Shown here piece by piece: positions 1-10,645 of a stretch of DNA of 64,000 bases (position 1 is the first letter of the stretch; every line of letters begins with the position of its first letter). A program made the translations under genes and the position numbers. This stretch comes from Paragorgia papillata (taxonomy: Eukaryota > Cnidaria > Anthozoa > Scleralcyonacea > Coralliidae), in assembly GCA_035771165.1 (NCBI GenBank), contig JAWNZC010000445.1, positions 3,255,001-3,319,000 of the forward strand, written 5' to 3'. The notes below the pieces were generated by a model. That model was not told the DNA's origin. It did no database searches and worked only from the letters and a program-made list of their open reading frames with translations.

Positions 1-1446
1 CATTATCTTAAAAAATATATTTCGGGTAGTCAAGTTGCGCAACAACCAGGCAAATCTGCTATTTATTATAAACCATTTTTTTACAACGATTTGTAAGTGA
101 TTGTGCTTTTATACTGACGAGCTAGAGTAAGTGCCTTTCAGTTACAATAATACAGAAGCCGAATATAGGATACGTGGACATCACTGCGGTTATGGTTATC
201 AACTAATTGCATTGTAGCAGAAGGCTCGACACGATTATATGCATCAGTGCATACTTTTTAAGAGTACTCATTTTCTGCAGACTGAGCTAGATATAACACC
301 AGACTTTAAGTATAACAATGCAAAAAGATGGAAGACAAGCGAAGTAGAGCTTTGGTTTAATTATACAGTAAATAGAATAGCACAAGACAAGGCAAAAATT
401 TGCAAGATTAAGGCGGGTTGAGTTTAAAGGGAGAAAGAACTAGATCCGTAACAAAGAAAGTCCATGAGCCCGCTGTGAATTAACTCTTGGTGGCAGCGGG
501 AGAGATATAGAGAAGTGAATAAGCGAAGAAAACAAAGAGCACAAAGATGTCCCCGGTTATTTCACTAGGATAATTAATTGCCCGCAGAATCAATACACCA
601 AGCATAACAACAATAAGATCTCAGAAGACAGAATTATCGCAAAGGATTATCTTATTTCATACGCATTTGAAATACGCTGCAAGTTGAAACCTGGCTAACG
701 TCAACGGCAATATCCGGTGAACTACGTACGGCGTTTAGAAACACATTAAGCCGTTGAGACGATATTATTGGCCACAGCAGGATGGCGCTCATGAGATTCG
801 ACCTTAAAATTGGCCGAAAGTCCTAACATGGTCATATAACAGTAAGGTGTGTCTAGTATAGTGTTCCAGAGAGAAAAACACATTACGTATTTAAACTTTT
901 CATTTAATAACGGACTCGGAAAACCGACGGTAAAAAAACAGCTGTATATGTAAAAAAACTTGGAATCATTTCAACACCTTTGTTGGAGCTAAAATGACTC
1001 AATAGGGAGTGCAATGAATATACGATGTTATTAATCGGAGTTCAAATTAACGCCATATTATAAAAATTAAATCAACACTATAAAATTTAACTCATTTTTT
1101 TTAAGATCGTTGGTTTTATACTGCTAAGAAGTAGTTGCAAATCCAAGTAAAGTGTAACTTTTTTCCATATGCATGGCTCTTGAAGTTAAATGAACTCCTG
1201 TACAAGTATATACTCGAAACAACCATTCACATAAAAACAACATTACGGCAAGCGTGTTATTCTCCAACGGTGATAAGGGTGTCTTCAAAGGCGGCCTATA
1301 AAGGTAGCGCTTAGTCATTGTTATTATTTTTATCCTGGGCCAGACTGCCACGTCACCTTCACCACTGGGTCCTGCCCATGCAGTCAGATCCTTTTCAGGC
1401 AAGAAACACCCTCAAGGCATGACACTGGAAAATTCAGGATTGCTAT

Positions 1447-1449
<3 letters not shown>
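1..1449. other. No recognisable gene
   Basis: AT-rich sequence. The short open frames here (up to 92 codons, around 1124-1402 on the minus strand) have no recognisable domain or convincing gene structure. I see no RNA gene and no clear repeat boundary in this stretch. Confidence 0.5.

Positions 1450-1479
<30 letters not shown>
1450..1479. repeat. (TA)n microsatellite
   Basis: Uninterrupted TA dinucleotide tract, seen directly. Confidence 0.95.
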
Positions 1480-1482
<3 letters not shown>

Positions 1483-1789
1483 AATATGAATGTAATATGG
1501 CACCAGTTAACGATAGCTCTTGTAGTCGAAGGATCTAAACGATTCTGTAGTCTGTTTTCGACAAAAATTAATAACTTATATATGAAAAAGATAAGACAGG
1601 CGACTTCGTACTAATTCATTTATTAAAATTAAAACGTTTCGCCTATTCGGCCTTCTTCAGTTATGTTCAGTGTCTATGAAAGGCGTTGGCTGCCTTGTAT
1701 AAAAATAATAACTTACCAATATTTATAAAATTATAATAAGATAATAATATAGTAATAAATTAACAAAAGCTAAAGACTAAAGAACCTCT

Positions 1790-2015
1790 ATTCCCACAGC
1801 GAGCCACGAGCACTTGATCCAATAAGCCATTTGCACGATGACGTAAAATAGCGTTGGGTGACTACAACTACCAGAGTGCTTTGCTAGCATTCTAGTGTTG
1901 ATAAATGGAGGATACTGGCAAAGCATTCTGGTAGTTATAGTCACCAAACGCCATTTTAAGTCATCGTACAAATATGGCTTATTGGATGCAAGTGCTCGTG
2001 GCTCGCTGTGGGTTG
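1790..2015. repeat. Foldback hairpin (MITE-like), about 225 bp
   Basis: CCCACAGCGAGCCACGAGCA near 1795 is mirrored by its reverse complement near 2005. The inner parts also pair (CAATAAGCCAT/ATGGCTTATTG, then the CATCGTAC-like and TACCAGAGTGCTTTGC-like segments). It lies within the left arm of the larger foldback. Confidence 0.7.
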
Positions 2016-2166
2016 ATTAAGAATACAAAGCGGGAAGACAAGTACTTTGAGTACCTTTCAATCAAGCGCAAGCACCCGCAGCAGGCTGAGGGGCCAAGCC
2101 CCCATGGTGACTGGAATAACGGCGTAACAACTGAAAATAACCGAATAATAAACAAATTAATAAATT

Positions 2167-2331
2167 AACATAATTCCTAAGGGAATAGTGGATTCGGTTT
2201 TTGGATTTTGATTCATTCCTTTTATTTAGCCCATCTGGGTGTAGTGTTCTTAATTCAGCAGTCCAATATGCTTGGACTGCTCAATTACGAATGAATCAAA
2301 ATCCACTATGCCCCTTAGGAATTATGTTATG
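2167..2331. repeat. Inverted repeat, about 165 bp
   Basis: TAACATAATTCCTAAGGG at the left is mirrored by CCCTTAGGAATTATGTTA at the right, followed inward by matching segments (ATAGTGGATT and TTTGATTCATTC with their complements). It lies directly upstream of the FAN1-like exon. Confidence 0.75.
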
Positions 2332-2339
2332 AAATACCA

Positions 2340-2814
2340 ATGAATCGCACCACTAGCAATAAATCAAAAAAATTAAATCATATGATATCAAGTTCTATGG
2401 TTAAAGAAGTGATTACAAATGAAATGATTATTGATGCTGTAGATTTTGTATCTGCAGAGCCTGAACAAATAAATATTCTTGATCGCAAGGAGAATGTAAG
2501 TGTGGTCCCTCAAAGTGGTGAAATACAAACAATTACCTCAAATGAAGATGGTTCTGGTAATGTCTATGAGCCGTATTATTTACAAAATTTTATGCTTACT
2601 CTCAACACGGTTCTTTCTCATAAAGATGACAAGGAGTTGTTCGATGATAGCGATAATGCAGTTGTGACGTCATTTCAAAATCTTAGTGAATGTGCTAGGA
2701 AACTTTATGTCAGATTGTTTCAGAGGAAATTCAAATCGTTTCAAATGGTCAAAATACAATATCCAAGGATTGGTGAGGATCTTCAGCCATTTTTCCAAGA
2801 ATTGATTGACTGTG
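2340..2814 (+). pseudogene. FAN1-like exon fragment (Fanconi-associated nuclease family)
   Basis: An open frame of about 158 codons resembles the part of FAN1 just before and at its SAP-like region. The clearest stretches are YEPYYLQNFMLTLNTVLSH, then LYVRLFQRK and the following YPRIGEDL. FAN1 is a structure-specific 5' flap nuclease in interstrand crosslink repair. The exon ends at DCG followed by a good splice donor (G|GTGAGA at 2814/2815), so this looks like copied genomic DNA, not a retrocopy. I find no later FAN1 exon, in particular none for the C-terminal nuclease domain. It sits in the loop of a foldback element, which suggests transduplication. Family assignment is by memory of motifs and is fairly but not completely secure. 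Confidence 0.65.
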
Positions 2815-3162
2815 GTGAGAATTTCATCTGTTCTACTGTATATATTGTAAACTGTAGAAACTCTTGCAGTAAAAATATTAGCCGGGCCGGCATAGCCAAC
2901 TCTCCTTGAGGAGGCTATGAAAGATCATGAGCAGAATTATAAAACCTCACTTTTTGAAAATTGGTTGGTCAAACAAAGTCTCCATATGAAAAAAATGTGA
3001 TTTGTTTGTACTGTAAAAAAAATACTGTAAACTTGATGTGGTTGGTAATATGAGCAGGCAATAGTGGTACACCACCTCACGCCCCCCCCCCTGGCTAGGG
3101 TGCTTGCGCCTGATTGAAAGGTACTCAAAGAACTGTCGTGGCTCGCTGTGGGAGGTTCTTTA

Positions 3163-3903
3163 AGCCTGGTTCTCACTTGTCGTAAGAATTGGGGATTTTT
3201 CCAGTCCCTGATCGTTTGGGATTGTTACGACAGGTGTGAACTTGGTTGAAGTAACGTCCCAGACAGTCGCCGATCTGATCGGAAGCATCGCAAGAATCGG
3301 AATCATTTCTATTTGGAAAATAGATCCCAGACGGTCGCCAAAGATCGGGGATTCTTACGACTAGTTACGACATGTGTGAACACTGAAACCACTCGTCTGG
3401 GGCAATCGGGGATGATTCTCGATAATACAAGATGGCGTCCAGCGAAAGCTACCTGAAATCCCTAGCAGGAAAGTTCAGAAACGGTGAAGACACCGCGTTT
3501 ATGGAAATTGTAAAATAATTCCCCTGTCTGTATAATAGGAGTAGCGAACAATTCAAGGATAAAAACTTATAATTGAATTCATGGAAGAAGATCGCTGCTT
3601 TGCATACCACCGAAGGCAGTCATGAAACAGAAGTTCTTTATACTTGCAAGCAAATATATGAGAGTATTCGCACTGCCGTTTCTCGTTATTTAAAAAATGC
3701 AAACTGCCTTCGGGTTCAGGGAGTGTAGTTGTCCGCAGTAAAATCATCCGTCTGTTTAAGGCCGTCATCTTTAAAGTTTAAACTTTGGCACGAATTACGA
3801 CAAGTCACGACAAGTGTGAACCTGGCTGTCGTAAGAATCGCCGACGATCGGGGATAGACTGTCCCCGATTCTTACGATTCTTACGACAAGTGAGAACTAG
3901 GCT
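3163..3903. mobile_element. Harbinger-like non-autonomous element with TTA target duplication
   Basis: The termini AGCCTGGTTCTCACTTGTCG and CGACAAGTGAGAACTAGGCT are inverted copies. The element is flanked by TTA at 3160-3162 and 3904-3906. The opposite arm of the surrounding foldback (about 1770-1790) carries the uninterrupted sequence, so the insertion boundaries are exact. Inside are further inverted copies of a TCGTAAGAATCGGGGA-type motif. No transposase frame is present. A three-base TTA or TAA target is typical of PIF/Harbinger; family assignment rests on that and on the TIR form. Confidence 0.75.
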
Positions 3904-4110
3904 TTAGTCTTTAGCTTTTGTTAATTTATTACTATATTATTATCTTATTATAATTTTATAAATATTAATAAGTTATTATTTTTACAGCCAACGCCTTTCA
4001 TAGACACTGAACATAACTGAAGAAGGCCGAATGGCCGAAACGTTTTAATTTTAATAAATGGATTAGTACGAAGTTGCCTGTCTTGTTTTTTTCATATAGA
4101 AGTATATATA

Positions 4111-4368
4111 CAGCTAAATCAATTAAGATTGTCCTGGCCAAAGCCAAAAGGCTAAAGCCAAAAGGTCAAAGCCAAGCGCGAAAATGCTCGTTAATAATCC
4201 CCAGAGAGGCAAGTTTTGGTTTTTTTTGTATGATTTTGGCCTATAAATATAGTAAATGTGTGCTTCGCTATTTAAATAGTAATTCACATCGTACTTTTCG
4301 CGCTTGGCTTTGACGTCTTGGCTTTAGCCTTTTGGCTTTGGACAGGACAACCTTAATTGATTTAGCTG
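4111..4368. mobile_element. MITE family A, copy 1
   Basis: Termini CAGCTAAATCAATTAAGATT and AATTGATTTAGCTG are inverted, followed by repeated AAAGCCAAAAGG motifs in both arms. TATA-like bases flank it, consistent with a TA target. A near-identical copy lies at 35911-36147. Confidence 0.85.
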
Positions 4369-4430
4369 TATACGTAAAAAAGGTTTAAAAAAGTTAAAAA
4401 ACAAACGTTTTCGATCTGGAACCCCGCCGT

Positions 4431-4507
4431 ACGATCACCTCGTTAATACAACCACCTCGTTAATACGACCACCTCGTTAATACGACCACCTCGTTATTAC
4501 GACCACT
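4431..4507. repeat. Short tandem array, about 19-bp unit
   Basis: About four copies of a CCACCTCGTTAATACGA-like unit with small variants. Confidence 0.85.
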
Positions 4508-4519
4508 TTTTTCTGGCCC

Positions 4520-4541
4520 TATATATATATATATATATATA
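4520..4541. repeat. (TA)n microsatellite
   Basis: Short uninterrupted TA tract, seen directly. Confidence 0.9.
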
Positions 4542-4882
4542 AAATAAACAAACTAGACAAGGTCGTAACTGCATGAGAAGGGGCATGTACCCCATGAAAT
4601 TAGTGCTAAAAAATAATATGACAACGAATACAAAAAAAAAACCGATTTTTTTGGTTTAAGGTGGCTCCATATAGTTTCTTGAAAAATGGAAAATACAAGT
4701 TTGAGAGTCCAAAACACGTGATTAAACAATTCGGAAAAAGAATAAAACTAAATGTTTAAAATGAAAAAGAATAAAACTAAATAGTTAAACAGTCTGACAA
4801 TCAAAAACTGTTACCAAATAAAGAGCAACAGTTGTTGCTATGGCAAAAATGACGTTTCAAAATGGCTGCCAATTACCCTTCA

Positions 4883-5156
4883 AACTAATTTAATTCGAAA
4901 AAAACTTTGGTGACCCCTAATATTTTTTTTCATTAAAACTTTTCTTGAAGTACGAGTAATCAATAGGCCGATTTTAAAAAAATTCTGTAGAACGAATAAT
5001 TTTTTTCCCCGGAAAAATCATGTTTGTTAAGGTTTAAAAAATTTCGTTCTACAGAATTTTTTTAAAATCGGCCTATTGATTACTCATACTTCAACAAAAG
5101 TTTTAATGAAAAAAAAATTGGGGGTCACCAAAGTTTTTTTTTAAATTAAATTAGTT
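4883..5156. repeat. Foldback element, 274 bp
   Basis: AACTAATTTAATT at 4883 is mirrored by AATTAAATTAGTT ending at 5156. The arms contain GGTGACCCC/GGGGTCACC and a long paired segment around AATCGGCCTATTGATTACTC. Confidence 0.85.
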
Positions 5157-5719
5157 TTATATCGCATAAAGCCTTTGAATAATAATTAGAAACAAAATGA
5201 AGAAATAAACAAGGAAAATCTTTGTTCAAGGTGGAAAAAAAAGACAAAACTTTGTTGGAAAACCTCCTCAATAATAAATTAAGTCAGATAAATCCCTCGA
5301 ACGTCGGGATGTATGCTATATAAAGACCCGAGGACGCGCAGCTAAAACAAAACGTATATTAAACTCCAAATAACACAGTTGAACCTATAGTGTGATATAC
5401 TTCTTCGCAAAACAAGAACAGAAAATGAAAAAAAAAGATACATTGAGCTAAAATGTACAAATGACACAAGAAATTGAATCTTGCACTTTCTATAGCAAAA
5501 ACACTTCCATTAATTTACACTTGCATGATTGACTTCCATTCAGATTGCAAGGCTGTAATCTATGTCGATTCCTAAGCATAATTTTACAAGGGTATCTTTC
5601 AATCGGCGGACTCATTTCGAAAAGATCTGTTAGCTAAAGAAACTTGAAAGGCAATCCTAATTAAAGTGTAACTAAATATATTATATTAGGTTCAAACATA
5701 CCATGCATTGCATCATGTA
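5157..5719. other. No recognisable gene
   Basis: AT-rich DNA with no open frame or repeat that I can support. Confidence 0.5.
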
Positions 5720-6901
5720 AGGGGCCGACCATTTTACTTTTCAGGGGGGTGATCTTGTTTGGGCATGAATTTTTTTTTCGGTACCCATATTACTGAAGAA
5801 TATTTTTTTCCCAGCATGCAACTATGTGTGAAATTTTTTTACCATTTTAGCTTCGGCAAGATCTTTTTTTTTGGGCAGTTTTAGTTTTAGCTTTTATCCA
5901 CCAACGATACGGGTAAATAAGCAATTCTTCAGAGCTTTTATTATTAAATAGGCCCTGTTTATACGTTGCATTTAAATGTGCAAGTCTGGCAGACGAAAGT
6001 ATTACGTGTGTTGTAATTTTATACGATGACAGTATATTTTCACTGAAGCTCGGAATTATACATTGGAATAGTTTTTATACATTTACTGGAAATTCCATGC
6101 GTCTGAAAAGCGACACATGTATCAGACAATAGTTATAGATGTTTTATTTGTGTGGGGCACATGGATAAAACATCTGATCTGGATGAATTTAATTCGTTTT
6201 AGACATCGTGCTATATATTAATCATAAAGGAGAGTAGTTCTGAACAGTGCCATATCCCGAGATTATTTGGGCACACCGGTCAGTGACGATATTCGAGCAC
6301 TGAAGGTGCGAGAACCCTCTAGGGGGGTCCGAGGGCATGTCCCCCCGGAAAGTTTTGAAATTTAGAGTCTCGGAAATGCCATTTCCCGCATTCTGAGATG
6401 TGTTTTTTAACATTCTGAGGGGTGATTTTTAAATTATTGTAGGGTTTTGGAAAAAAAACCCTCAGATTGTAGTACATAGTTTATAATTATATTTTTGGGC
6501 ACCTTGGTTTGGACGCCCAAACCGGTGTACCGGCGTCTCAAACCCCCTCGATACGGCCCTGCTAAACAACTGCATTGAGCCAAAACAAACTTACTGTAAC
6601 TACTAAAAAAAATATAAGATAAATTTAAACAAAATAACAGTTATTATAATACTGTTTATCGTTTAAGAGATGAAAGTATTAAGACCATCCTATATGTTTA
6701 CTTTATAAAATAATAAACTATTAACGTTCAACTTTGTTTTGGAAAAGTGATGCAATTTTTTTCTTGCTCAAACTTGATGTAGGATATTTTTTTCTCTTTG
6801 CGATTCAATGCATGCTTTTTCCCCCGTCCCAAACCCCCTTGCAGGATTTTTTTCTTCTGAAATCACCCCCCCCCTTCTCAAAAGTCAAATGGTCGGCCCC
6901 T
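5720..6901. mobile_element. 1.2-kb non-autonomous element with AGGGGCCGACC termini
   Basis: AGGGGCCGACCATTT at the left and AAATGGTCGGCCCCT at the right are inverted. Just inside are similar poly-T segments (AATATTTTTTTCCC-like left, GGATATTTTTTTCTC-like right). No transposase is visible. A separate repeat lies inside at 6270-6420. Confidence 0.65.
6270..6420. repeat. Dispersed repeat with GGGGGCATGCCCCCCGGAAA-like core
   Basis: The segment with GAGGGCATGTCCCCCCGGAA, then TTTTGAAATTTAGAGTCTC and ATGCCATTTCC, is clearly related to 19090-19185 inside the hAT-like element. Confidence 0.7.
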
Positions 6902-7419
6902 AAAATAAAGATACAGAGACAGAATGCTTGCATGAAAGAAACAAGACTTTCTTGTTGTTCTGTATGTTGTGCCCACAATTTCCTGATAATTTAAACCCGC
7001 CCATGACATTCAACGCCAAGCAGTCCTCGTTTCAGTTCTGATCTGTTACACCAACAACAGCTGAGCTGTTCTTCTGCATGACATTGGCTCAAATAGATGA
7101 GTTAAAACAGCCTTTTTAATTCCAAAGGCAAGCAAATTAGAGTGATGAACTGCAAAGATTTTTTTAGGTACGAAATACTGGTTTTGAGCGGAACTCTTGT
7201 GACTTTGCTCAGTATCCAGATTGAACACTCATGCCTATACGCATCATTCTACTTTCAGTCTTGTAGTGAGATACGATTTCAGTTGGGGCTACATGTTTTT
7301 ATTTCTCCTAAATCTAACACTCTATATATAGCTTATACTGTATATATATATATATTCAAACAAACAAAGTGTTGTTCGCGAAATGTCGAAAAGTGCTCAA
7401 TACCGTAAAGATAGAGCGA

Positions 7420-7551
7420 ATATACTATAAGTGGGCTTACCTCAAATGTTGATGGTCGCTACTGTCAGTTTCACGCTGGGCGATCTTCAGCCCAGCGTGA
7501 AACTGACAGTAGCGACCATCAACATTTGAGGTAAGCCCACTTATAGTATAT
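7420..7551. repeat. Perfect palindrome, 62-bp arms with 8-bp loop
   Basis: Positions 7420-7481 are an exact reverse complement of 7490-7551 around the loop GATCTTCA. A variant of one arm recurs at about 35805-35840. The right end runs into a TA tract. Confidence 0.95.
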
Positions 7552-8514
7552 ATATATATATATACCAAAAATAGTATGTAACATAAAGGTCACTAAGTTG
7601 GCGTAAGGTTCAAGAGCGCTCAATACCATTATAGGCAGAGCTAAATATAATTGAGCTTAATATATATATGAGATATAATATAACGTAAAGATGCATGAAA
7701 TAATTAATATAATTATCTTTCAGCCATCATCTATATACACTGCCATAGCGAAAAATCGATAGTAACAGGGCGGATCAAGCATGAGCGAGGCCCCTGGCAC
7801 ATAAGTAGCTGACTCACATTTGCCCCCCTCCCCCAAGTCAGAAAGAAATTAGAAAAATCAGAGAAAATCAACAAAAAAATGCGAATAGCAACCAGTTGGC
7901 AGCTGCAAATAGGTATATCTTGTAAAAATGTTTCTGTTTATCTATGGTACTCAACCTACATTTCTGAAACTCTGGTTCTCTAAGACATTTACAAACAGTG
8001 ATTTCAAAGTTTAGATTGAAGATTATAAATGAATTTTCGCTTTTCTTATAAGTTGTAATGTACGATAAAGCGATAGTATAAAACTTAAATTTAAACCAAA
8101 ATTTAATACCAAAAAGCGCCAAAAATCTGCGGGGCCCCCCGGAAGCGCGTGGCCCATGGCACTTGCCCTAGCAAATATTTTTTTTTATAGTAGGTTCATC
8201 AGAGAAATATATGTTATCTGCAATCGTAAAGGCTGCCACTATACGACTACGTTAAGAATAACAAATAGCCTTTATAAGGTTCATTTCATTACAATACGCG
8301 TTGCATCTTATCCGACTTACATAATTTGATAAATGTACGGCATCCTGATCGAAGAAATTGTGAAATAAATGAAACGTTGTCTATGGCAGCATTCTTAGAC
8401 GTATATAATTCTAGTACAAACCTATTATTTTCTCTGTTTACGTAGTTTTATACATACACATATATAGTAAGGGGCTAGTTCTTCAGAGAAATTAGCAGTG
8501 TTTAAGTTCATACT
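7552..8514. other. No recognisable gene
   Basis: TA-rich tract followed by AT-rich sequence. The 84-codon minus-strand frame near 7868-8122 has no recognisable feature. Confidence 0.45.
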
Positions 8515-8699
8515 ATAGACCGTATTCATAAATGGCCGACGATTTAAAATCATTTTATGTAAATATAAATTAGGCCCTCTGACCTCGTTTTAGAGTAACG
8601 ATTCTTTTGAATTTCGCACATGAAAACGAGTTCAGAGGGGCTAATTTATATGCACATAAAATAATTTTAATTCGGCGGCCATTTATGAATATGGTCTAT
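8515..8699. mobile_element. MITE family B, 185 bp
   Basis: ATAGACCGTATTCATAAATG and CATTTATGAATATGGTCTAT are inverted termini, with paired inner arms containing GGCCCTCTGA/TCAGAGGGGC. A shorter element with the same type of terminus is at 42348-42444, and a related interior recurs at 21945-22130. Confidence 0.8.
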
Positions 8700-10186
8700 A
8701 TATATACCATGCATGCAGTACGTCATATATACCTATATATGGCCAAACAATGAGATTATACTTGACATGTTTAGACATAAGTCCAACCTGATTCAACCAT
8801 GCCTTGAATCATGAAAACTATATAGTATAATACTATAGTAACGTGATATTCAGTCCAAGTGCTTTGAAACTTAAACTACTCAAAAGAGAAAAATTTTGGA
8901 CCATTAATTAATCACCATCCTGTCACCTTTCTACTTGACAGAAATATTTCCAATAATTAACGTCTGGCCTAGTCTAGACTGCCGCTCTATAGACTAACGA
9001 AATAATACCAGATGCCCTATAGTGTGACAGATACACCGCACTTAACCAAGCAATCCAAATATGGATTTGCAAATCCAGGTGCTTTCGATATTTTCAATTT
9101 TCTTAGTTAACTGCATGATAACATCATTGCTCATTGTATATATCATCTATACAACTCAAGCAACTGGCTAACGCTGCGTAAACAATTTTACTCGTAGCTC
9201 GTCTTCGATTTATTTATTTACATTGTTCGCCAGTATACAATTTGCTAATAGTTATATGTATGGCAGGAATTACCTACAGAGAAGACTCCAATAATAGGAT
9301 TCCAATTGTGTGTCGAAGGCCAAGGAAATTTCACTAAATGACGAATTGACAGGCTCCAGCTTACACGAGCACACTTCTTGGCGCAATTCTCAGATTTCGA
9401 GTCAATAAAATCGCAGTTGCTGCTGAAAAAACGCGGATTTCCATGCATCAACTACGAGTATGGGAAAAGGCACACCTCCGCGACTAGTTTACGCAGACGA
9501 TTTGTCGGGAGCTGTTTACATGCGGCGCAAATTCATTTCACAAAGTTCTCTCCTGAGCCGCAAGAGGGTATTTTGAATAAACGTTAGGATTTGTTTACAT
9601 CTAAACAAATTTAGTTTTTGCGCGTTTTAAAACCATAATTAGCAGTACAATTCTAATCAAACAAATTAGCGCGCGGTTATAACCGAGCCCATCTCATGCA
9701 CCTGCGTGGGTAAAGAAGCTTTTGAAATCGATTAATAAGTTCAAAAGCAGCTTAATCAGGGCAGATCCCATTGACAACATTAATTTCAAGGAATTGGAAT
9801 GCGCTATTGGCGTTTCCACAAGAAGCTCGAGTCCTTAGACTTAGACGACGAGGAGGTTGGCGGATTCCGCATTGCATTTGCATGGCGTACATGCATGCAT
9901 TCCGCCACGCCTGCATGCATTAGGCATGGTGCTGCGGTGCCGTGATAGTGCATACTTCGTTGTTTTGCTTATTGTACCGGTCTGAAATTTTGTCGGTTTT
10001 CTTCCACACTTTGTAGAACTAAAGCTAGCCATTAATAACAATAAAAAATAAAAATAATATATATCAAATTAAAAATACAACCAAAAATGTGTTGTCATTT
10101 GAGTATTTAAAATGTTTTTTTCAGAACTCTCTCTAATCTCTCCTCAAAAAGCAAGAAATGCCATTTAAGAAACTTCGTATATGACA
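8700..10186. other. No supported gene
   Basis: A 69-codon plus frame (9378-9587) and a 66-codon minus frame (9841-10041) overlap moderately GC-rich sequence, but neither has a recognisable motif or splice structure. A small ATGCATGC-rich inverted repeat lies at about 9885-9930. Confidence 0.4.
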
Positions 10187-10645
10187 TTATTATATGGCAG
10201 CATAATTTGATTGGTTCATAAGTGGTCGGATAATTCCCGTATCCGTCCGCTTAGAGCGGGATCTGCCGTTTGGGACCGTAAGTTTTATAAACAAAATGTC
10301 ATGCAGTCATGTCAGTATATATGCAACAAGATGGATTATAATTTCAGAACTACTCATTGTTGAAATATATCGTACAGGTATGTTGTTAGAAATTTTATAA
10401 GCTTCCATTTGATGTATTGTTCGAGTTTCCATGTTTTGTGAAAGTTTTTAAAATGTCCAAAACGTTCGTAACATCATTGTTCGTAATAATATAACATTTA
10501 CTTCTCACAAGTATTAGAATTTCAGATGATTTTTTATTTAACTACTTAACGTACGATATTGAGCAATATGTCAAACAAAAGCAATTGAAAAATACTATTT
10601 GGGGTAGAAAGTTCAGGATTCTATAGCTAACGGAAAGTACTTTAA

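Larger units (their letters stand above)
1595..4100. mobile_element. Composite foldback element carrying a FAN1-like exon
   Basis: The outer arms (about 1595-1790 and 3907-4100) are inverted copies of each other, and similarity continues inward to about 2090 on the left and 3095 on the right. The left arm contains an extra hairpin (1790-2015) and the right arm is split by a MITE (3163-3903). The arms contain the block CTGAAGAAGGCC...GAAACG. The loop holds a FAN1-like exon at 2340-2814. I infer a foldback or terminal-inverted-repeat element that captured host sequence. No transposase is visible, so it would be non-autonomous. Exact ends and target duplications are not resolved. Confidence 0.65.

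Noticed and set aside
9378..9587. 69-codon frame as a small gene
   Set aside because: No motif, no supporting neighbours, and an overlapping antisense frame of similar length.
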